From: Streptomyces sp. L-9-10
GTDB taxonomy: Bacteria > Actinomycetota > Actinomycetes > Streptomycetales > Streptomycetaceae
NCBI RefSeq assembly: GCF_004151105.1
Contig: NZ_PHRF01000064.1
Coordinates: forward strand, 1-64,000
Length of the DNA stretch: 64,000 nt
Reading direction: 5' to 3'
In this document: positions 15,314 through 24,197 of the stretch, in pieces
How positions within the stretch are numbered: position 1 is the stretch's first letter
How the letters are laid out: every line of letters starts with the position of its first letter
Position numbers and translations under genes: made by a program
Notes under the pieces: model-generated
Seen by the model: the letters and a program-made list of their open reading frames with translations, nothing else
Told to the model about the DNA's origin: nothing
The model's database searches: none

Positions 15314-16180
15314 GTGAGCGAGAAGAACCGTGAGGAAAAGCGGAGCGCGAGAGAGCGGCTCCAGCAGGAACGTGCGGCGGACAGGACGCGGGAGAAGCGC
15401 CGGCGGACCCTGGTCGTCTCCGCGGCGGTGGTCGGGGTCCTCGGCCTCGTCGCGGTGGCCGGGCTGGTCGTCGCGAAGGCCGGCAAGGACAAGGCCGACA
15501 GCGCGGGGGGGCCGGTCAGCGCTCCGTCGGGGCTGACGGGCAAGGACGATCTGGCCATTCCCGTGGGAGCGACGGACGCGCCGTCCACGCTCACGGTGTG
15601 GGAGGACTTCCGCTGCCCGGCCTGCGCCCAGTTCGAGAACGGCTTCAGGAGCACGATCCAGGAGCTGGAGAAGGCGGGGGAGCTCAAGGTCGAGTACCAC
15701 CTCGCCACGATCATCGACGGCAACATGGGCGGTACGGGCTCGCTCCGCGCGGCGAACGCCGCGGCGTGCGCGCAGGACGCCGGGAAGTTCGCCCCGTACC
15801 ACGATGTGCTCTACCAGAACCAGCCGGCGGAGACGGACGACGCCTTCGCCAAGAACAGCCATCTGCTGGAGCTGGCGGGCAAGGTCGACGGGCTGGAGTC
15901 CGCGCCCGGCTTCCGGGAGTGCGTGGACGACGGCAAGCACGACGACTGGGTGAACAAGTCCGCGGAGGCGTTCCGGACGGGTGGTTTCTCCGGGACACCG
16001 ACCGTGCTGCTCAACGGCCAGTCGGTCTTCCCGAAGAAGGGTGCCGAGAACATCACCCCCGACAATCTGAAGAAATGGGTCAAGGAGGCCGGCAAGGGCA
16101 AGAAGGCGGGTACGACCACGCCGTCCGCGCCCTCGTCGATCCCGGTCGAATCGACGCCCGCGGGGACCCCGCGGGCCTGA
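15314..16180 (+). CDS. membrane-anchored DsbA-like thioredoxin-fold protein
   Basis: About 288 residues. A highly charged N-terminus (SEKNREEKRSARERLQQER) precedes one membrane helix (about 33-53). The extracytoplasmic thioredoxin-fold domain has the redox pair CPAC (WEDFRCPACAQFENGF), the mark of DsbA-family proteins, and a cis-Pro loop (FSGTPTVLLNGQ). A Pro/Ser/Thr-rich tail follows. It probably forms or exchanges disulfides in secreted proteins. GTG 15314 is chosen; GTG 15308 is in frame just upstream. It lies between trpA and lgt, as is common in Streptomyces. Confidence 0.88.
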   Translation: MSEKNREEKRSARERLQQERAADRTREKRRRTLVVSAAVVGVLGLVAVAGLVVAKAGKDKADSAGGPVSAPSGLTGKDDLAIPVGATDAPSTLTVWEDFRCPACAQFENGFRSTIQELEKAGELKVEYHLATIIDGNMGGTGSLRAANAAACAQDAGKFAPYHDVLYQNQPAETDDAFAKNSHLLELAGKVDGLESAPGFRECVDDGKHDDWVNKSAEAFRTGGFSGTPTVLLNGQSVFPKKGAENITPDNLKKWVKEAGKGKKAGTTTPSAPSSIPVESTPAGTPRA

Positions 16181-16249
16181 CCTCGTTATGCAGAAGTTGC
16201 CGGGCGGGTTGCCGTAGGTCCCGTCCGGCACGGTAGCGTCGGTTCTGCC

Positions 16250-17209
16250 ATGGACCTTGCATACATTCCCAGTCCGTCGACCGGAGTGATCCACCTCGGA
16301 CCGCTCCCGCTGCGCGGCTATGCCTTCGCCATTCTCGTCGGGCTGTTCGTCGCCCTCTGGATCGTCAACCGGCGCTGGGTCGCCCGTGGCGGCAAGCCGG
16401 GAACGACCACGGACATCGCCGTCTGGGCCGTACCGTTCGGTCTGCTCGGCGGCCGGCTGTACCACGTCATCACCGACTACGAGCTGTACTTCGGTGAGGG
16501 ACGCGACTGGGTCGACGCCTTCAAGATCTGGGAAGGCGGCCTCGGCATCTGGGGCGCGGTGATGCTGGGCGCGGTGGGCGCGTGGATCGGCTGCCGCCGC
16601 CGGGGGATCGCGCTTCCGCCGTTCGCCGACGCGCTGGCCCCGGCCCTCGCCGTCGCCCAGGCCTTCGGACGCTGGGGAAACTGGTTCAACCAGGAGCTGT
16701 ACGGCAGGCCCACCGATCTGCCGTGGGCGCTGAAGATCAGCGAGGGCCCCAACCGGGAGGCCGGGCTCTACCACCCGACGTTCCTGTACGAGTCCCTGTG
16801 GTGCCTCGGGGTCGCCGCGCTGGTCATCTGGGCCGAGCGCCGCTTCAAGCTCGGACACGGCCGGGTCTTCGCGCTCTATGTCGCGGCGTACTGCGCGGGC
16901 CGCGCCTGGATCGAGTACATGCGGGTCGACGAGGCGCACCACATCCTGGGCCTCCGGCTCAATGTGTGGACCGCGATGATCCTCTTCGTCCTCGCCGTGG
17001 TCTATCTGGTGGTCTCCAGCAAGGTACGGCCCGGCCGCGAGGAGATCGTGGAGCCGGACAAGGACGCCGTCGCCCCGAAGAAGGACGCCGACGCCGGGGA
17101 GTCCGCGGGGACCGACGCCGGCGAGGACGCCGTGCCCGCCGAGGCATCCGGAACCGCCGGGAAGGCGGAGGATCCGGTGTCCGGAGCGGCCTCGGACGGA
17201 CGCGGCTGA
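16250..17209 (+). CDS. lgt: prolipoprotein diacylglyceryl transferase
   Basis: Lgt moves diacylglycerol from phosphatidylglycerol to the lipobox Cys of preprolipoproteins at the membrane. 319 residues. About seven membrane helices, the Lgt signature GRWGNWFNQELYG, and HPTFLYESLWCLG and RAWIEYMRVDE further on. The last 70 or so residues are an acidic Lys/Glu/Ala-rich cytoplasmic extension, typical of actinobacterial Lgt and dispensable in known enzymes. Confidence 0.96.
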   Translation: MDLAYIPSPSTGVIHLGPLPLRGYAFAILVGLFVALWIVNRRWVARGGKPGTTTDIAVWAVPFGLLGGRLYHVITDYELYFGEGRDWVDAFKIWEGGLGIWGAVMLGAVGAWIGCRRRGIALPPFADALAPALAVAQAFGRWGNWFNQELYGRPTDLPWALKISEGPNREAGLYHPTFLYESLWCLGVAALVIWAERRFKLGHGRVFALYVAAYCAGRAWIEYMRVDEAHHILGLRLNVWTAMILFVLAVVYLVVSSKVRPGREEIVEPDKDAVAPKKDADAGESAGTDAGEDAVPAEASGTAGKAEDPVSGAASDGRG

Positions 17210-17228
17210 GCTGAGCCTTCGGGCCTGG

Positions 17229-17259
17229 GGCCGCCCGCGCGTGTCAGTGGCGGGCGGCC
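17229..17259. terminator. bidirectional terminator between lgt and the CitE-like gene
   Basis: A perfect 10-bp stem, GGCCGCCCGC (17229-17238) with GCGGGCGGCC (17250-17259), around an 11-base loop. It serves the convergent lgt and lyase genes and covers the stop codon of the latter. Confidence 0.75.
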
Positions 17260-18053
17260 AGTGACAGGGTTCTGCGTGCCGCCGCCACGATCGCCGCGTC
17301 CACGAAACGGCCGTCGGGCAGCGCGTGGGCGCCCGCGTCGGCCGCCGCCTCGATGATCTCCTCGGCCTCGACGATCTCCCGGGCCGTGGGCAGATACGCC
17401 CGCTCGATGACCGGCAGCTGGCGCGGGTGGATCGCCGCCCTGCCGACCAGCCCCAGCGTCCTGCCGTGGCGGCAGGACGCCGCGAGACCGTCCAGGTCCC
17501 GCACGTCGGGGTAGACCGACTGCGCGGGCGGTGCCAGACCCGCCGCGCGGGCCGCGACCACGACCCGGCCGCGCGACCAGTCCAGGCCCGCGTCGTCCCG
17601 TACCCCCAGATCGGCGCGGAGATCCGCCTCGCCCAGGGCGATGCCATGGACCGCCGGGTGGGCGGCGGCGATGGCGTGGGCGTGTTCCACGGCGAGGGCC
17701 GATTCGAGCAGCGCGTAGAGCGCGACACCGGGCGCGCGCGACGCCACGCGGTGGATGTCCGAGGCGTGGCCGACCTTCGGAACGCGCAGCCCGGACAGGC
17801 CCGGGAGGCCGACCAGGGACGGCAGGTCGTGTTCGTCGGCGATCCGGACATGGACCGGGGTCTCGTGGGGGGACGACAGGAACTCGGCGGTGGCGGCGCG
17901 CGCGTACTCCTTGCGGTCGGGCGCCACCGCGTCCTCCAGGTCGACGATCACGGCTTCCGCGCCGCAGGACAGCGCCTTCGCCATCACCTCCGGCCGGTCC
18001 CCGGGCACATAGAGCCAGGTGAGAGGGGCCGGCCGGGTGAGCGGCGCCGTCAC
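17244..18053 (-). CDS. HpcH/HpaI-fold CoA ester lyase (CitE-like)
   Basis: A 269-residue TIM-barrel protein of the citrate-lyase-beta-like family. Motifs: WLYVPGDRPEVMAKALSCGAEAVIVDLEDAVAP (substrate Arg and metal Asp/Glu regions), a VHVRIAD strand, RVPKVGH, ALLESALAV (metal-binding Glu), and IALGEADLRADLG. Relatives cleave citramalyl-CoA, malyl-CoA or similar 3-hydroxyacyl-CoAs. Start GTG 18053 overlaps the CoA-transferase stop (GTGA). It is the last gene of a seven-gene operon; beside a CaiB-type CoA-transferase it would cleave the CoA ester the latter forms (inference). Confidence 0.85.
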   Translation of the reverse strand: MTAPLTRPAPLTWLYVPGDRPEVMAKALSCGAEAVIVDLEDAVAPDRKEYARAATAEFLSSPHETPVHVRIADEHDLPSLVGLPGLSGLRVPKVGHASDIHRVASRAPGVALYALLESALAVEHAHAIAAAHPAVHGIALGEADLRADLGVRDDAGLDWSRGRVVVAARAAGLAPPAQSVYPDVRDLDGLAASCRHGRTLGLVGRAAIHPRQLPVIERAYLPTAREIVEAEEIIEAAADAGAHALPDGRFVDAAIVAAARRTLSLAARH

Positions 18054-19348
18054 AGCGCGCCGGCCGAGCGGAGCGCGGCGATCTCGGGCCGGGACAGGCC
18101 CAGCTCGGCCAGGACGCTGTCGGTGTCCGCGCCGTGCGGGCGGCCCGCCCAGCGGATGGCGCCGGGGGTCTCGGAGAGCCGGAAGAGGACGTTCTGCATC
18201 CTGAGGGGCCCCAGCTCCGGGTCGGGGACCTCGGTGACGGTGTCCAGAGCCTGGTACTGGGGGTCCGCCATGACGTCGCGGATGTCGTAGACGGGCGCGA
18301 CCGCGGCCTCGGCCTTCTCGAACTCGGCCATGGCCTCCTCGCGGGTGTGCCGGGCCATCCAGTCGCCGACGGCGTCGTCCAGTACGTCCGCGTGGTCCGC
18401 GCGCCCGCTGCCGGTGGTGAACCACGGCTCCTCGATCAGCTCCGGGCGGCCCACCAGCCGCATCACGCGCTCGGCGATGGACTGCGCGGAGGTGGAGACC
18501 GCCAGCCAGGAGCCGTCGGCCGTGCGGTACGTGTTGCGCGGGGCGTTGTTGCGCGAGCGGTTGCCGGTGCGCGGCTGTACGTAGCCGAGCTGGTCGTACC
18601 AGAGCGGCTGCGGGCCGAGGACGGTGAGGATCGGCTCGATGATCGCCAGGTCCACCATCTGGCCGCGGCCCGTGACGGCCCGGCCGCTGAGCGCCGTCAT
18701 CACCGCGTACGCCGTGGTCAGCGCGGCGATCGAGTCGGCGAGACCGAAGGGCGGCAGGGTGGGCGGCCCGTCCGGCTCGCCCGTGACGGCGGCGAACCCG
18801 CTCATGGCCTCGGCGAGCGTGCCGAACCCCGCGCGGTGGGAGTACGGGCCGAACTGTCCGAAGCCCGTCACCCGCGCGAGCACGAGCCGGGGGTTGGCGG
18901 CGGACAGCTCCTCCCAGCCGAGGCCCCATTTCTCCAGGGTGCCCGGCCGGAAGTTCTCGATGATCACATCCGCCCCGGCGGCGAGCCTGAGCAGCAGATC
19001 CCGGCCGCCCGGGGTGGAGAGGTCGAGGGTGATGGGGCGCTTGTTGCGGCCGAGGAGCTTCCACCACAGGCCCACGCCGTCCTTCGCGGGGCCGTGTCCG
19101 CGGGACGGATCGGGGCGGGTGGGGTGCTCGATCTTGATCACCTCGGCGCCGAAGTCACCGAGCATGGTGGCGGCGAGCGGGCCCGCGAAGAGCGTCGCGA
19201 GGTCGAGGACGCGCAGACCGGTGAGGGGCGGGACGGGCTCGCCGGGTACGGGCGGCCGGGCGGGCTCGCCGGGGTCCGGCTGTCCGGAGGCGGGCCGGCC
19301 GGATTCGGGCTGTCCGGGGGCGGGGCTGCTGGGGGCGTGCGCGGTCAT
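18050..19348 (-). CDS. CaiB/BaiF-type CoA-transferase (family III)
   Basis: A 432-residue enzyme moving CoA between carboxylic acids. After a Pro/Gly-rich N-terminus with repeats (SGQPDPGEP-like, about residues 10-38) come the family core GLRVLDLATLFAGPLAATMLGDFGAEVIKIEHP, NKRPITLDLSTPGGRDLL, VIIENFRPGTLEKWGLG and LVLARVTGFGQFGPY; the catalytic Asp is expected near GRGQMVDLAIIEP. The acyl substrate cannot be told. Its start overlaps the kinase stop by 4 bases (ATGA) and its stop overlaps the lyase start. Confidence 0.9.
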   Translation of the reverse strand: MTAHAPSSPAPGQPESGRPASGQPDPGEPARPPVPGEPVPPLTGLRVLDLATLFAGPLAATMLGDFGAEVIKIEHPTRPDPSRGHGPAKDGVGLWWKLLGRNKRPITLDLSTPGGRDLLLRLAAGADVIIENFRPGTLEKWGLGWEELSAANPRLVLARVTGFGQFGPYSHRAGFGTLAEAMSGFAAVTGEPDGPPTLPPFGLADSIAALTTAYAVMTALSGRAVTGRGQMVDLAIIEPILTVLGPQPLWYDQLGYVQPRTGNRSRNNAPRNTYRTADGSWLAVSTSAQSIAERVMRLVGRPELIEEPWFTTGSGRADHADVLDDAVGDWMARHTREEAMAEFEKAEAAVAPVYDIRDVMADPQYQALDTVTEVPDPELGPLRMQNVLFRLSETPGAIRWAGRPHGADTDSVLAELGLSRPEIAALRSAGAL

Positions 19349-20229
19349 CGGACCTCGATCTCGGTGCGGTACGGCATGGACGTGGACGCCCCGGGGCGCC
19401 GCACGCAGAGCGCGGCGGCGGCCGACGCCCAGCGCATCGCCTCGGGCATGGGGCGGCCCTCGCAGAGCGCGACGGTGAGGGCGCCCACATAGGTGTCACC
19501 GGCGCCGGTGGTGTCCACGGCGGGCACCCGGGGCGCGGTCACCGTGACGGGCGCCGCGCCACGGGCCGCGTACAGGCTCCCCGCCGCTCCCATGGTGATC
19601 ACGACCTCGGGGACCTGCCGGAGCAGGGCCTCGGCCGCCGCGTGCGGGGCGGCGATCCCGGTGAGGGTGGCCGCCTCGTGCTCGTTGGGGACCAGCAGAT
19701 CGACGGCGGCGAGGAGTTCCGGCGGCAGGGGCTGGGCGGGCGCGGGGGTGAGGACGGTGCGTACGGAGTGCCGGTGCGCCGCCTCCGCGCCTTCCAGTAC
19801 GGCGTTCAGGGGCAGTTCGAGCTGGAGGAGCAGGGCGTCGGCGTCGGCGATGACGGTCTCGTCGCCGGGGCCGAGCCCGCTGAACGTGCCGTTCGCCCCC
19901 GGGATGACGACGATCGCGTTGCCGCCCTGGTCGTCGACCACGATATGGGCGGTGCCCGAGGCCCCCTCGTCGGTGCGCAGGAGATCCGTGTCGACCCCGG
20001 AGGCTTCGAGGGCGTGCCGCAGCAGCTCCCCGTACTCGTCCGCGCCGACCGCGCCGATCATGGCGACCTGGCCGCCGAGCCGGGCGGCGGCGACGGCCTG
20101 GTTGGCGCCCTTGCCGCCGGGGATCGTACGGAACTCCCGGCCGGTCACGGTCTCCCCGTGCTTCGGGGCGTGCGCGACATACACGACGAGGTCCATGTTG
20201 GCGCTGCCGAGCACCACGATGCCGCTCAT
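19345..20229 (-). CDS. PfkB-family sugar kinase, ribokinase-like
   Basis: A 294-residue kinase. Both PfkB signatures are present: GGKGANQAVAAARLGG near residue 42 and DTTGAGDTYVGAL with the catalytic Asp near 250. The N-terminus IVVLGSANMDLVVYV is close to ribokinase (RbsK). Likely reaction: ATP-dependent phosphorylation of ribose or a related pentose. Directly after four ADP-ribosylglycohydrolase-family genes it could capture ribose released from ADP-ribose or nucleoside breakdown (inference). ATG 20229 overlaps the preceding stop by 4 bases. Confidence 0.88.
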   Translation of the reverse strand: MSGIVVLGSANMDLVVYVAHAPKHGETVTGREFRTIPGGKGANQAVAAARLGGQVAMIGAVGADEYGELLRHALEASGVDTDLLRTDEGASGTAHIVVDDQGGNAIVVIPGANGTFSGLGPGDETVIADADALLLQLELPLNAVLEGAEAAHRHSVRTVLTPAPAQPLPPELLAAVDLLVPNEHEAATLTGIAAPHAAAEALLRQVPEVVITMGAAGSLYAARGAAPVTVTAPRVPAVDTTGAGDTYVGALTVALCEGRPMPEAMRWASAAAALCVRRPGASTSMPYRTEIEVR

Positions 20230-21629
20230 GTGCGACGCGCCTCCCCCTGGGGCTCCCGCCCGGCCGGGCGGTGGGCCACGGCCCGGGTCAGCTCGGCGAG
20301 GGCGTCGAAGCCGATGCCGTCGAATCCGGCGACGGAGGTGGCGAGCCGGTTCTTGAGCGGGGCGGTCCAGCGCTCGGGCAGCCTGGCCGGATGGCCGGCC
20401 AGCAGTCCGGCGACGGATCCGGCCGTCGCGCCGTTCGAGTCGGTGTCCCAGCCCCCGGACACCGCACGGCAGATGGAGCCGCCGAAGTCGCCGTCCGCAT
20501 GGGTCAGCGCGGCGGCCAGCAGAGCGGCGTTGGGCAGGACATGGACCCAGTGGTAGTGGCCGTAGGCGGCGTGGAGCGTGTCGGCCACGGTGTCGAAGTC
20601 CCGGTGGGCGCGGGCGGATCCGATCCCGAAGGCGACCGCTCCGGCGAGGCGGGAGCGCGGCGGTACGACGGACAGCCCGGCCCTCAGACAGTCGTGCACC
20701 TCGTCGGTGCGGGCCGCGGCGGCGATGACGGCCGCGACGAACATCGCTCCGTACACCCCGTTCGCCGTATGGGTGAGCGTCGCCTCCCGGTGCGCCTGCG
20801 CGGCGGCGGCGGCCGGGTCGCCGGGGTGGGTCCAGCCGTGGACGTCGGCGCGGATGGCCGCCCCGATCCACTCACGGAACGGATTGCGGTACCGGGCGGT
20901 CCCGGGCGGCTCGATCCCGGCGAGCAGATTGCGGTACGCGACCCGCTCGGCGGTGAACGTACGTCCGGCGGGCAGCTCGTCGAGCCAGAGCCGCGCGACG
21001 TCGGCGGTGGTGAAGCCGGGGCCGTGGCGCCGGAGCAGCTCCACCGTGAGCAGCGGGTAGTTGAGGTCGTCGTCCTCGGGCATCCCGTCGATGTTCTCGG
21101 CGAGCGAGACCGGCGCGGAGCGGCGGTTCCACGGGTACGCGGCGGCGAGACCGTCCGGCACCCCCTCGGCCGTGAACCAGGTGCGCAGCGGCCAGTTGCC
21201 GGTGGCGCGGGCGAGGGCACGGATGCCGGAGAGGGGAAGTCTCTCGACCGGTTTGCCCAGCAGACAGCCCACGGCCCGGCCGAGCCAGGCGGCGTGCAGC
21301 CGGGGGACGGAGAGGGCGGGCGACGGCTCTCGCGGGGTGTCGGGCCAGGCGGGGCACGCGGCCCTGATGGCGGGCAGATCCGTCGGTTCCACGTCGGCGA
21401 GGGGCGCGGGCAGCAGGGCCAGTTCGTCCAGCAACCCGGCCGCCAGCGACCGTAGCCGGGGGGTGGCCGGTACGGGGGAAACGCCCGCGCGGTCCGGGGC
21501 GGGCGCGCCGCCCGCCGCGTGCCAGCGTTCGGCGATCCGGGTGGCGTCGCGGCCGTCCTCCCCGGCCTGCCGCAGTTCGTGGCCGATCAGGTCCTCGGGC
21601 TGTACCCAGGTGAGACGCAGGTCCGTCAT
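20226..21629 (-). CDS. ADP-ribosylglycohydrolase-family protein A (467 aa)
   Basis: About 120 N-terminal residues (MTDLRLTWVQPEDLIGHELRQ) unlike DraG precede the all-helical ADP-ribosylglycohydrolase fold. The core begins AWLGRAVGCLLGKPVE, where most homologues read VGDALG, so the usual Asp is Cys here. An Asp-rich site EDDDLNYPLLT and the C-terminal metal motif WDTDSNGATAGSVAG are retained, so a di-metal centre is plausible. Family enzymes remove ADP-ribose from proteins or hydrolyse related N-glycosides. It overlaps both neighbours by 4 bases in the operon. Confidence 0.85.
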   Translation of the reverse strand: MTDLRLTWVQPEDLIGHELRQAGEDGRDATRIAERWHAAGGAPAPDRAGVSPVPATPRLRSLAAGLLDELALLPAPLADVEPTDLPAIRAACPAWPDTPREPSPALSVPRLHAAWLGRAVGCLLGKPVERLPLSGIRALARATGNWPLRTWFTAEGVPDGLAAAYPWNRRSAPVSLAENIDGMPEDDDLNYPLLTVELLRRHGPGFTTADVARLWLDELPAGRTFTAERVAYRNLLAGIEPPGTARYRNPFREWIGAAIRADVHGWTHPGDPAAAAAQAHREATLTHTANGVYGAMFVAAVIAAAARTDEVHDCLRAGLSVVPPRSRLAGAVAFGIGSARAHRDFDTVADTLHAAYGHYHWVHVLPNAALLAAALTHADGDFGGSICRAVSGGWDTDSNGATAGSVAGLLAGHPARLPERWTAPLKNRLATSVAGFDGIGFDALAELTRAVAHRPAGREPQGEARRT

Positions 21630-22948
21630 CGCACGCCCGCCGGCTGCTGAGCCGCGGTGAGATGAGGGGCCGTCACCTGGGACGCCGTCAGCGCGACGAA
21701 GGCCGCCTCGTGCGCGCGGCGCCGTTCCGTGTCGCGGGCGAACACCTCGTACGCGACCTTCGTCAGCGCCCGCGCCGGGGCGTGCAGGTCGAGGCGGCTC
21801 GCCTCGGCCACGTCCCGCGCCCACTCGGCGGGGACGGCCGTCTCGCCGCCCAGCGCCCCGGCGAGCGCGCCGCTCATCGTGGCGATCGAGTCGCAGTCCC
21901 GGCCGTAGTTGACCGAGCCGAGGACCGTACGGCGGTAGTCGCCCGCGCCGATCAGCAACATGCCCAGCGCGATGGGTAGTTCCTCGATGGAGTGCAGCCG
22001 GGACGGGCGGCGGGCGCCGAGCGACGGGGCGCGGTAGTGCGGGCCGACCGTGTCGAACGGCGCGACCGCCTCGCGCAGCCCGCGCTGTGCGGACTCCGTG
22101 TCGCGGTGCCGGGCGGCCACCGCGCAGACCGCCTCGATCGCCGCGCGCGTGCCGTCCTTCGCCAGGTCCAGACAGGCCGCCACCACCGACGCGGGGGTGG
22201 CCCCCGGCAGACAGGCGGCGGCCACGGCGGCGGCGAACACCCCGGCCGCCTCCCGTCCGTACGAGGACTGGTGCGCGCCCGCGACCTCGATCGCCTCGGC
22301 GTAGGCGGCGGCCGGATGCGCCGCGTTGACCAGGCCGATGGGTGCCATGTACATCGCCGCACCGCAGTTGACGATGTTTCCCGTGCCCGCTTCGCGCGGA
22401 TCGACATGCCCGTAGTGCAACCGGGTGACCAGCCACTTCTCGGCGAGGAAGATCCGCTGGAGCGGCAGTGCCTCGGCCTCCAGCTCGGGGATCCAGCGGG
22501 GTGTGGAGATCAGGTCGGGCACGAGGTGGCCGGCGACCGCGTACGCGTCGAGATGGTCGCGGACCTTCTCGTACACCCGGATCAGCGCGTGCGTCATCAG
22601 GGTGTCGTCGGTGATGTGCCCGTCGCCCTTGTGGTACGGGGCGAGTGGGCGGGCGGTGCGCCAGTCCTCGTTCCACGGTCCGACGATGCCGGTCACCCGG
22701 CCGCCGTGCCGTTCCGCGATCTGCTCGGGGGAGTACCCCTCGACCGGACCGCCGAGCGCGTCACCGACGGCCGCGCCGATCAGACAGCCGGTGATCCGGT
22801 CGGTGAGCGGGAGGGGCGGCGGGGGTGCGCTCTTCGGTGCCATGCCGGTCTGTGGTGCCATGCCGGTCTGTGGTGTCGTACCGGTCTGTGGTGTCGTACC
22901 GGTCTGAGGTGGTGTACCGAACTGCGGTGTCATGTCGGAATTGTCCAC
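21626..22948 (-). CDS. ADP-ribosylglycohydrolase-family protein B, canonical, PQTG repeat N-terminus
   Basis: The DraG-like core begins TDRITGCLIGAAVGDALGGPVEGY. Metal motifs look intact: DGHITDDTLMTHAL near the N-terminus and NYGRDCDSIATMSGALAG near the C-terminus, so an active hydrolase is likely. The 440-residue reading from ATG 22948 adds a Pro/Gln/Thr/Gly tail of six-residue repeats (PQTGTT, PQTGMA) encoded by tandem 18-base repeats. Initiation could instead be at an internal ATG (22843 gives MAPKSAPPPP). The first 188 bases overlap the 3' end of the next gene upstream in another frame. Confidence 0.88.
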   Translation of the reverse strand: MDNSDMTPQFGTPPQTGTTPQTGTTPQTGMAPQTGMAPKSAPPPPLPLTDRITGCLIGAAVGDALGGPVEGYSPEQIAERHGGRVTGIVGPWNEDWRTARPLAPYHKGDGHITDDTLMTHALIRVYEKVRDHLDAYAVAGHLVPDLISTPRWIPELEAEALPLQRIFLAEKWLVTRLHYGHVDPREAGTGNIVNCGAAMYMAPIGLVNAAHPAAAYAEAIEVAGAHQSSYGREAAGVFAAAVAAACLPGATPASVVAACLDLAKDGTRAAIEAVCAVAARHRDTESAQRGLREAVAPFDTVGPHYRAPSLGARRPSRLHSIEELPIALGMLLIGAGDYRRTVLGSVNYGRDCDSIATMSGALAGALGGETAVPAEWARDVAEASRLDLHAPARALTKVAYEVFARDTERRRAHEAAFVALTASQVTAPHLTAAQQPAGVR

Positions 22949-24197
22949 CCGGAGTGGTCAGTTCCGTGGCTGCGAGCAGTCCGGCGAGTTCGACGAGATC
23001 GGTCCCGGCGAGCCGGGGCAGCGCACACCCCGGCAGGGTGCGGCAGGCGTCCCGCCAGGTGGCCGGTACGGCGTCGCCCCCGCCGAGCGCGCCGGTCAGC
23101 GCGCCGGCCAGGGCGGGCGCGGAGTCGGCGACCCGGGAGAGACAGGCGGCGGCGGGCACCGCCGCGGCGACATCGCCACCGGAGGCGAGGGCCAGGGCGA
23201 GGGCGACCGGGACGGTCTCGGCCGCGGCGATGCCGTAGCTGTAGACGTGGTCGACGATCTGATGCTCAAGGAGCGGTACGAGCGCGAAGGCACCGGCCGG
23301 TTCACCGGCGAAGTCACGGGCCAGCTTGACGGCGTGACGGGCGTTGCGGCCGATCTCCGTGGGTTCGGGCAGCTGGTCGAGAGCGGCCTCCACGGCGGCC
23401 TCGGTGTCCCCGCCGCCGAGCGCGGTCGCGACGGCCGCGGCCATGGCGCGGGCGCCGTGCACCCCGTCACCGTCCTGGGTGTACCGGGCGTCGAACTCGG
23501 CGAGTTCGGCGGCGGCGGACGGATCACCGGGGTGGACGGCGGCGAGCACGACGGCCCGTACGCAGGCGGCGTCGTCGAAGTAGTGCGGGTTGTCATGGCC
23601 GGTGGCGGGCGGGCGCAGCCCGGTGGCGAGATTCCCGAGGCCCGCGCGTACGGAGATCCGCGCCCGCAGGGGCGGTACGGCCGACTCCACCTCGGGCGCG
23701 CGGGCCGCCGCGGCGGCGATCTCGCAGGCGAGGGAGTTCCACGCGAGATCGACGGCGGCCCGCACGCGGCGGTCGGCGCCCAGCTCCTGGAAGAGATCAC
23801 CGGCGGCGGTGAGCACGGACTCGGCGGCGAAGGCGGCCCACTCGGCGTCGTCGGAGGGGCCGAGTCTGAGCGGTTCGGGGGGCTGGTTGAGCGCGATGGG
23901 CACGGGGAGGGTGGTGGTCGCGTTCTGCTCGGCGAAGGTGTCCAGCTCGCGGGTGAGGCGGCGCGTCCACTCGGGCATCCGCGCCGCGCGGTGCCGGGCG
24001 GCGGGCCATCCGGCGGCGTCCCCGGCGGCGAGCCCGAGGAGCAGCCCCTCGATCCGGCGGACGGGGACGGCGCCGGGGGTGACGGCGCCGGGGGTGACGG
24101 CATCGAGGGCGACGGCGCCGGGGGGCTCCGGCGCGTCGGGCGCCTCGGCCCACGCCCGGTGGTCCTCGCGGGTCCGGGTCCGCTCGTTCGCTGTCAT
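22761..24197 (-). CDS. ADP-ribosylglycohydrolase-family protein C, diverged metal site
   Basis: A 478-residue paralogue starting MTANERTRTREDHRAW (ATG 24197, overlapping the preceding stop by 4 bases). The core opens RRIEGLLLGLAAGDAAGWPAARH, like the family. SDDAEWAAFAAE replaces the TDDT box. The C-terminal DxDT motif expected near SGGDVAAAVPAAACLSRVADSAPALAGALTG is missing. Loss of metal ligands suggests an inactive or regulatory paralogue. The tail (RYDTTDRYDTTDRHGTTDR) is the out-of-frame reading of the 18-base repeats and overlaps the next gene by up to 188 bases, so the natural end may be recent. Confidence 0.82.
   Translation of the reverse strand: MTANERTRTREDHRAWAEAPDAPEPPGAVALDAVTPGAVTPGAVPVRRIEGLLLGLAAGDAAGWPAARHRAARMPEWTRRLTRELDTFAEQNATTTLPVPIALNQPPEPLRLGPSDDAEWAAFAAESVLTAAGDLFQELGADRRVRAAVDLAWNSLACEIAAAAARAPEVESAVPPLRARISVRAGLGNLATGLRPPATGHDNPHYFDDAACVRAVVLAAVHPGDPSAAAELAEFDARYTQDGDGVHGARAMAAAVATALGGGDTEAAVEAALDQLPEPTEIGRNARHAVKLARDFAGEPAGAFALVPLLEHQIVDHVYSYGIAAAETVPVALALALASGGDVAAAVPAAACLSRVADSAPALAGALTGALGGGDAVPATWRDACRTLPGCALPRLAGTDLVELAGLLAATELTTPGGQFRHDTAVRYTTSDRYDTTDRYDTTDRHGTTDRHGTEERTPAAPPAHRPDHRLSDRRGRR
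22836..22943 (-). repeat. tandem 18-base repeats (about 5-6 units) shared by two overlapping genes
   Basis: Plus-strand units GGTGCCATGCCGGTCTGT at 22836-22853 and 22854-22871, a GGTGTCGTACCGGTCTGT variant at 22872-22889, and decaying copies at 22890-22907, 22908-22925 and 22926-22943. On the minus strand one frame reads PQTG-type repeats (protein B N-terminus). Another reads TDRYDT/TDRHGT-type repeats (protein C C-terminus). As units are multiples of 3, copy-number change keeps both frames open. Confidence 0.9.

Noticed and set aside
14393..17851. 1152-codon minus-strand open frame opposite trpA, the DsbA-like gene and lgt
   Set aside because: Antisense shadow of high-GC genes: no ribosome site, low-complexity Arg/Gly/Pro product, and the plus-strand genes are unmistakable.
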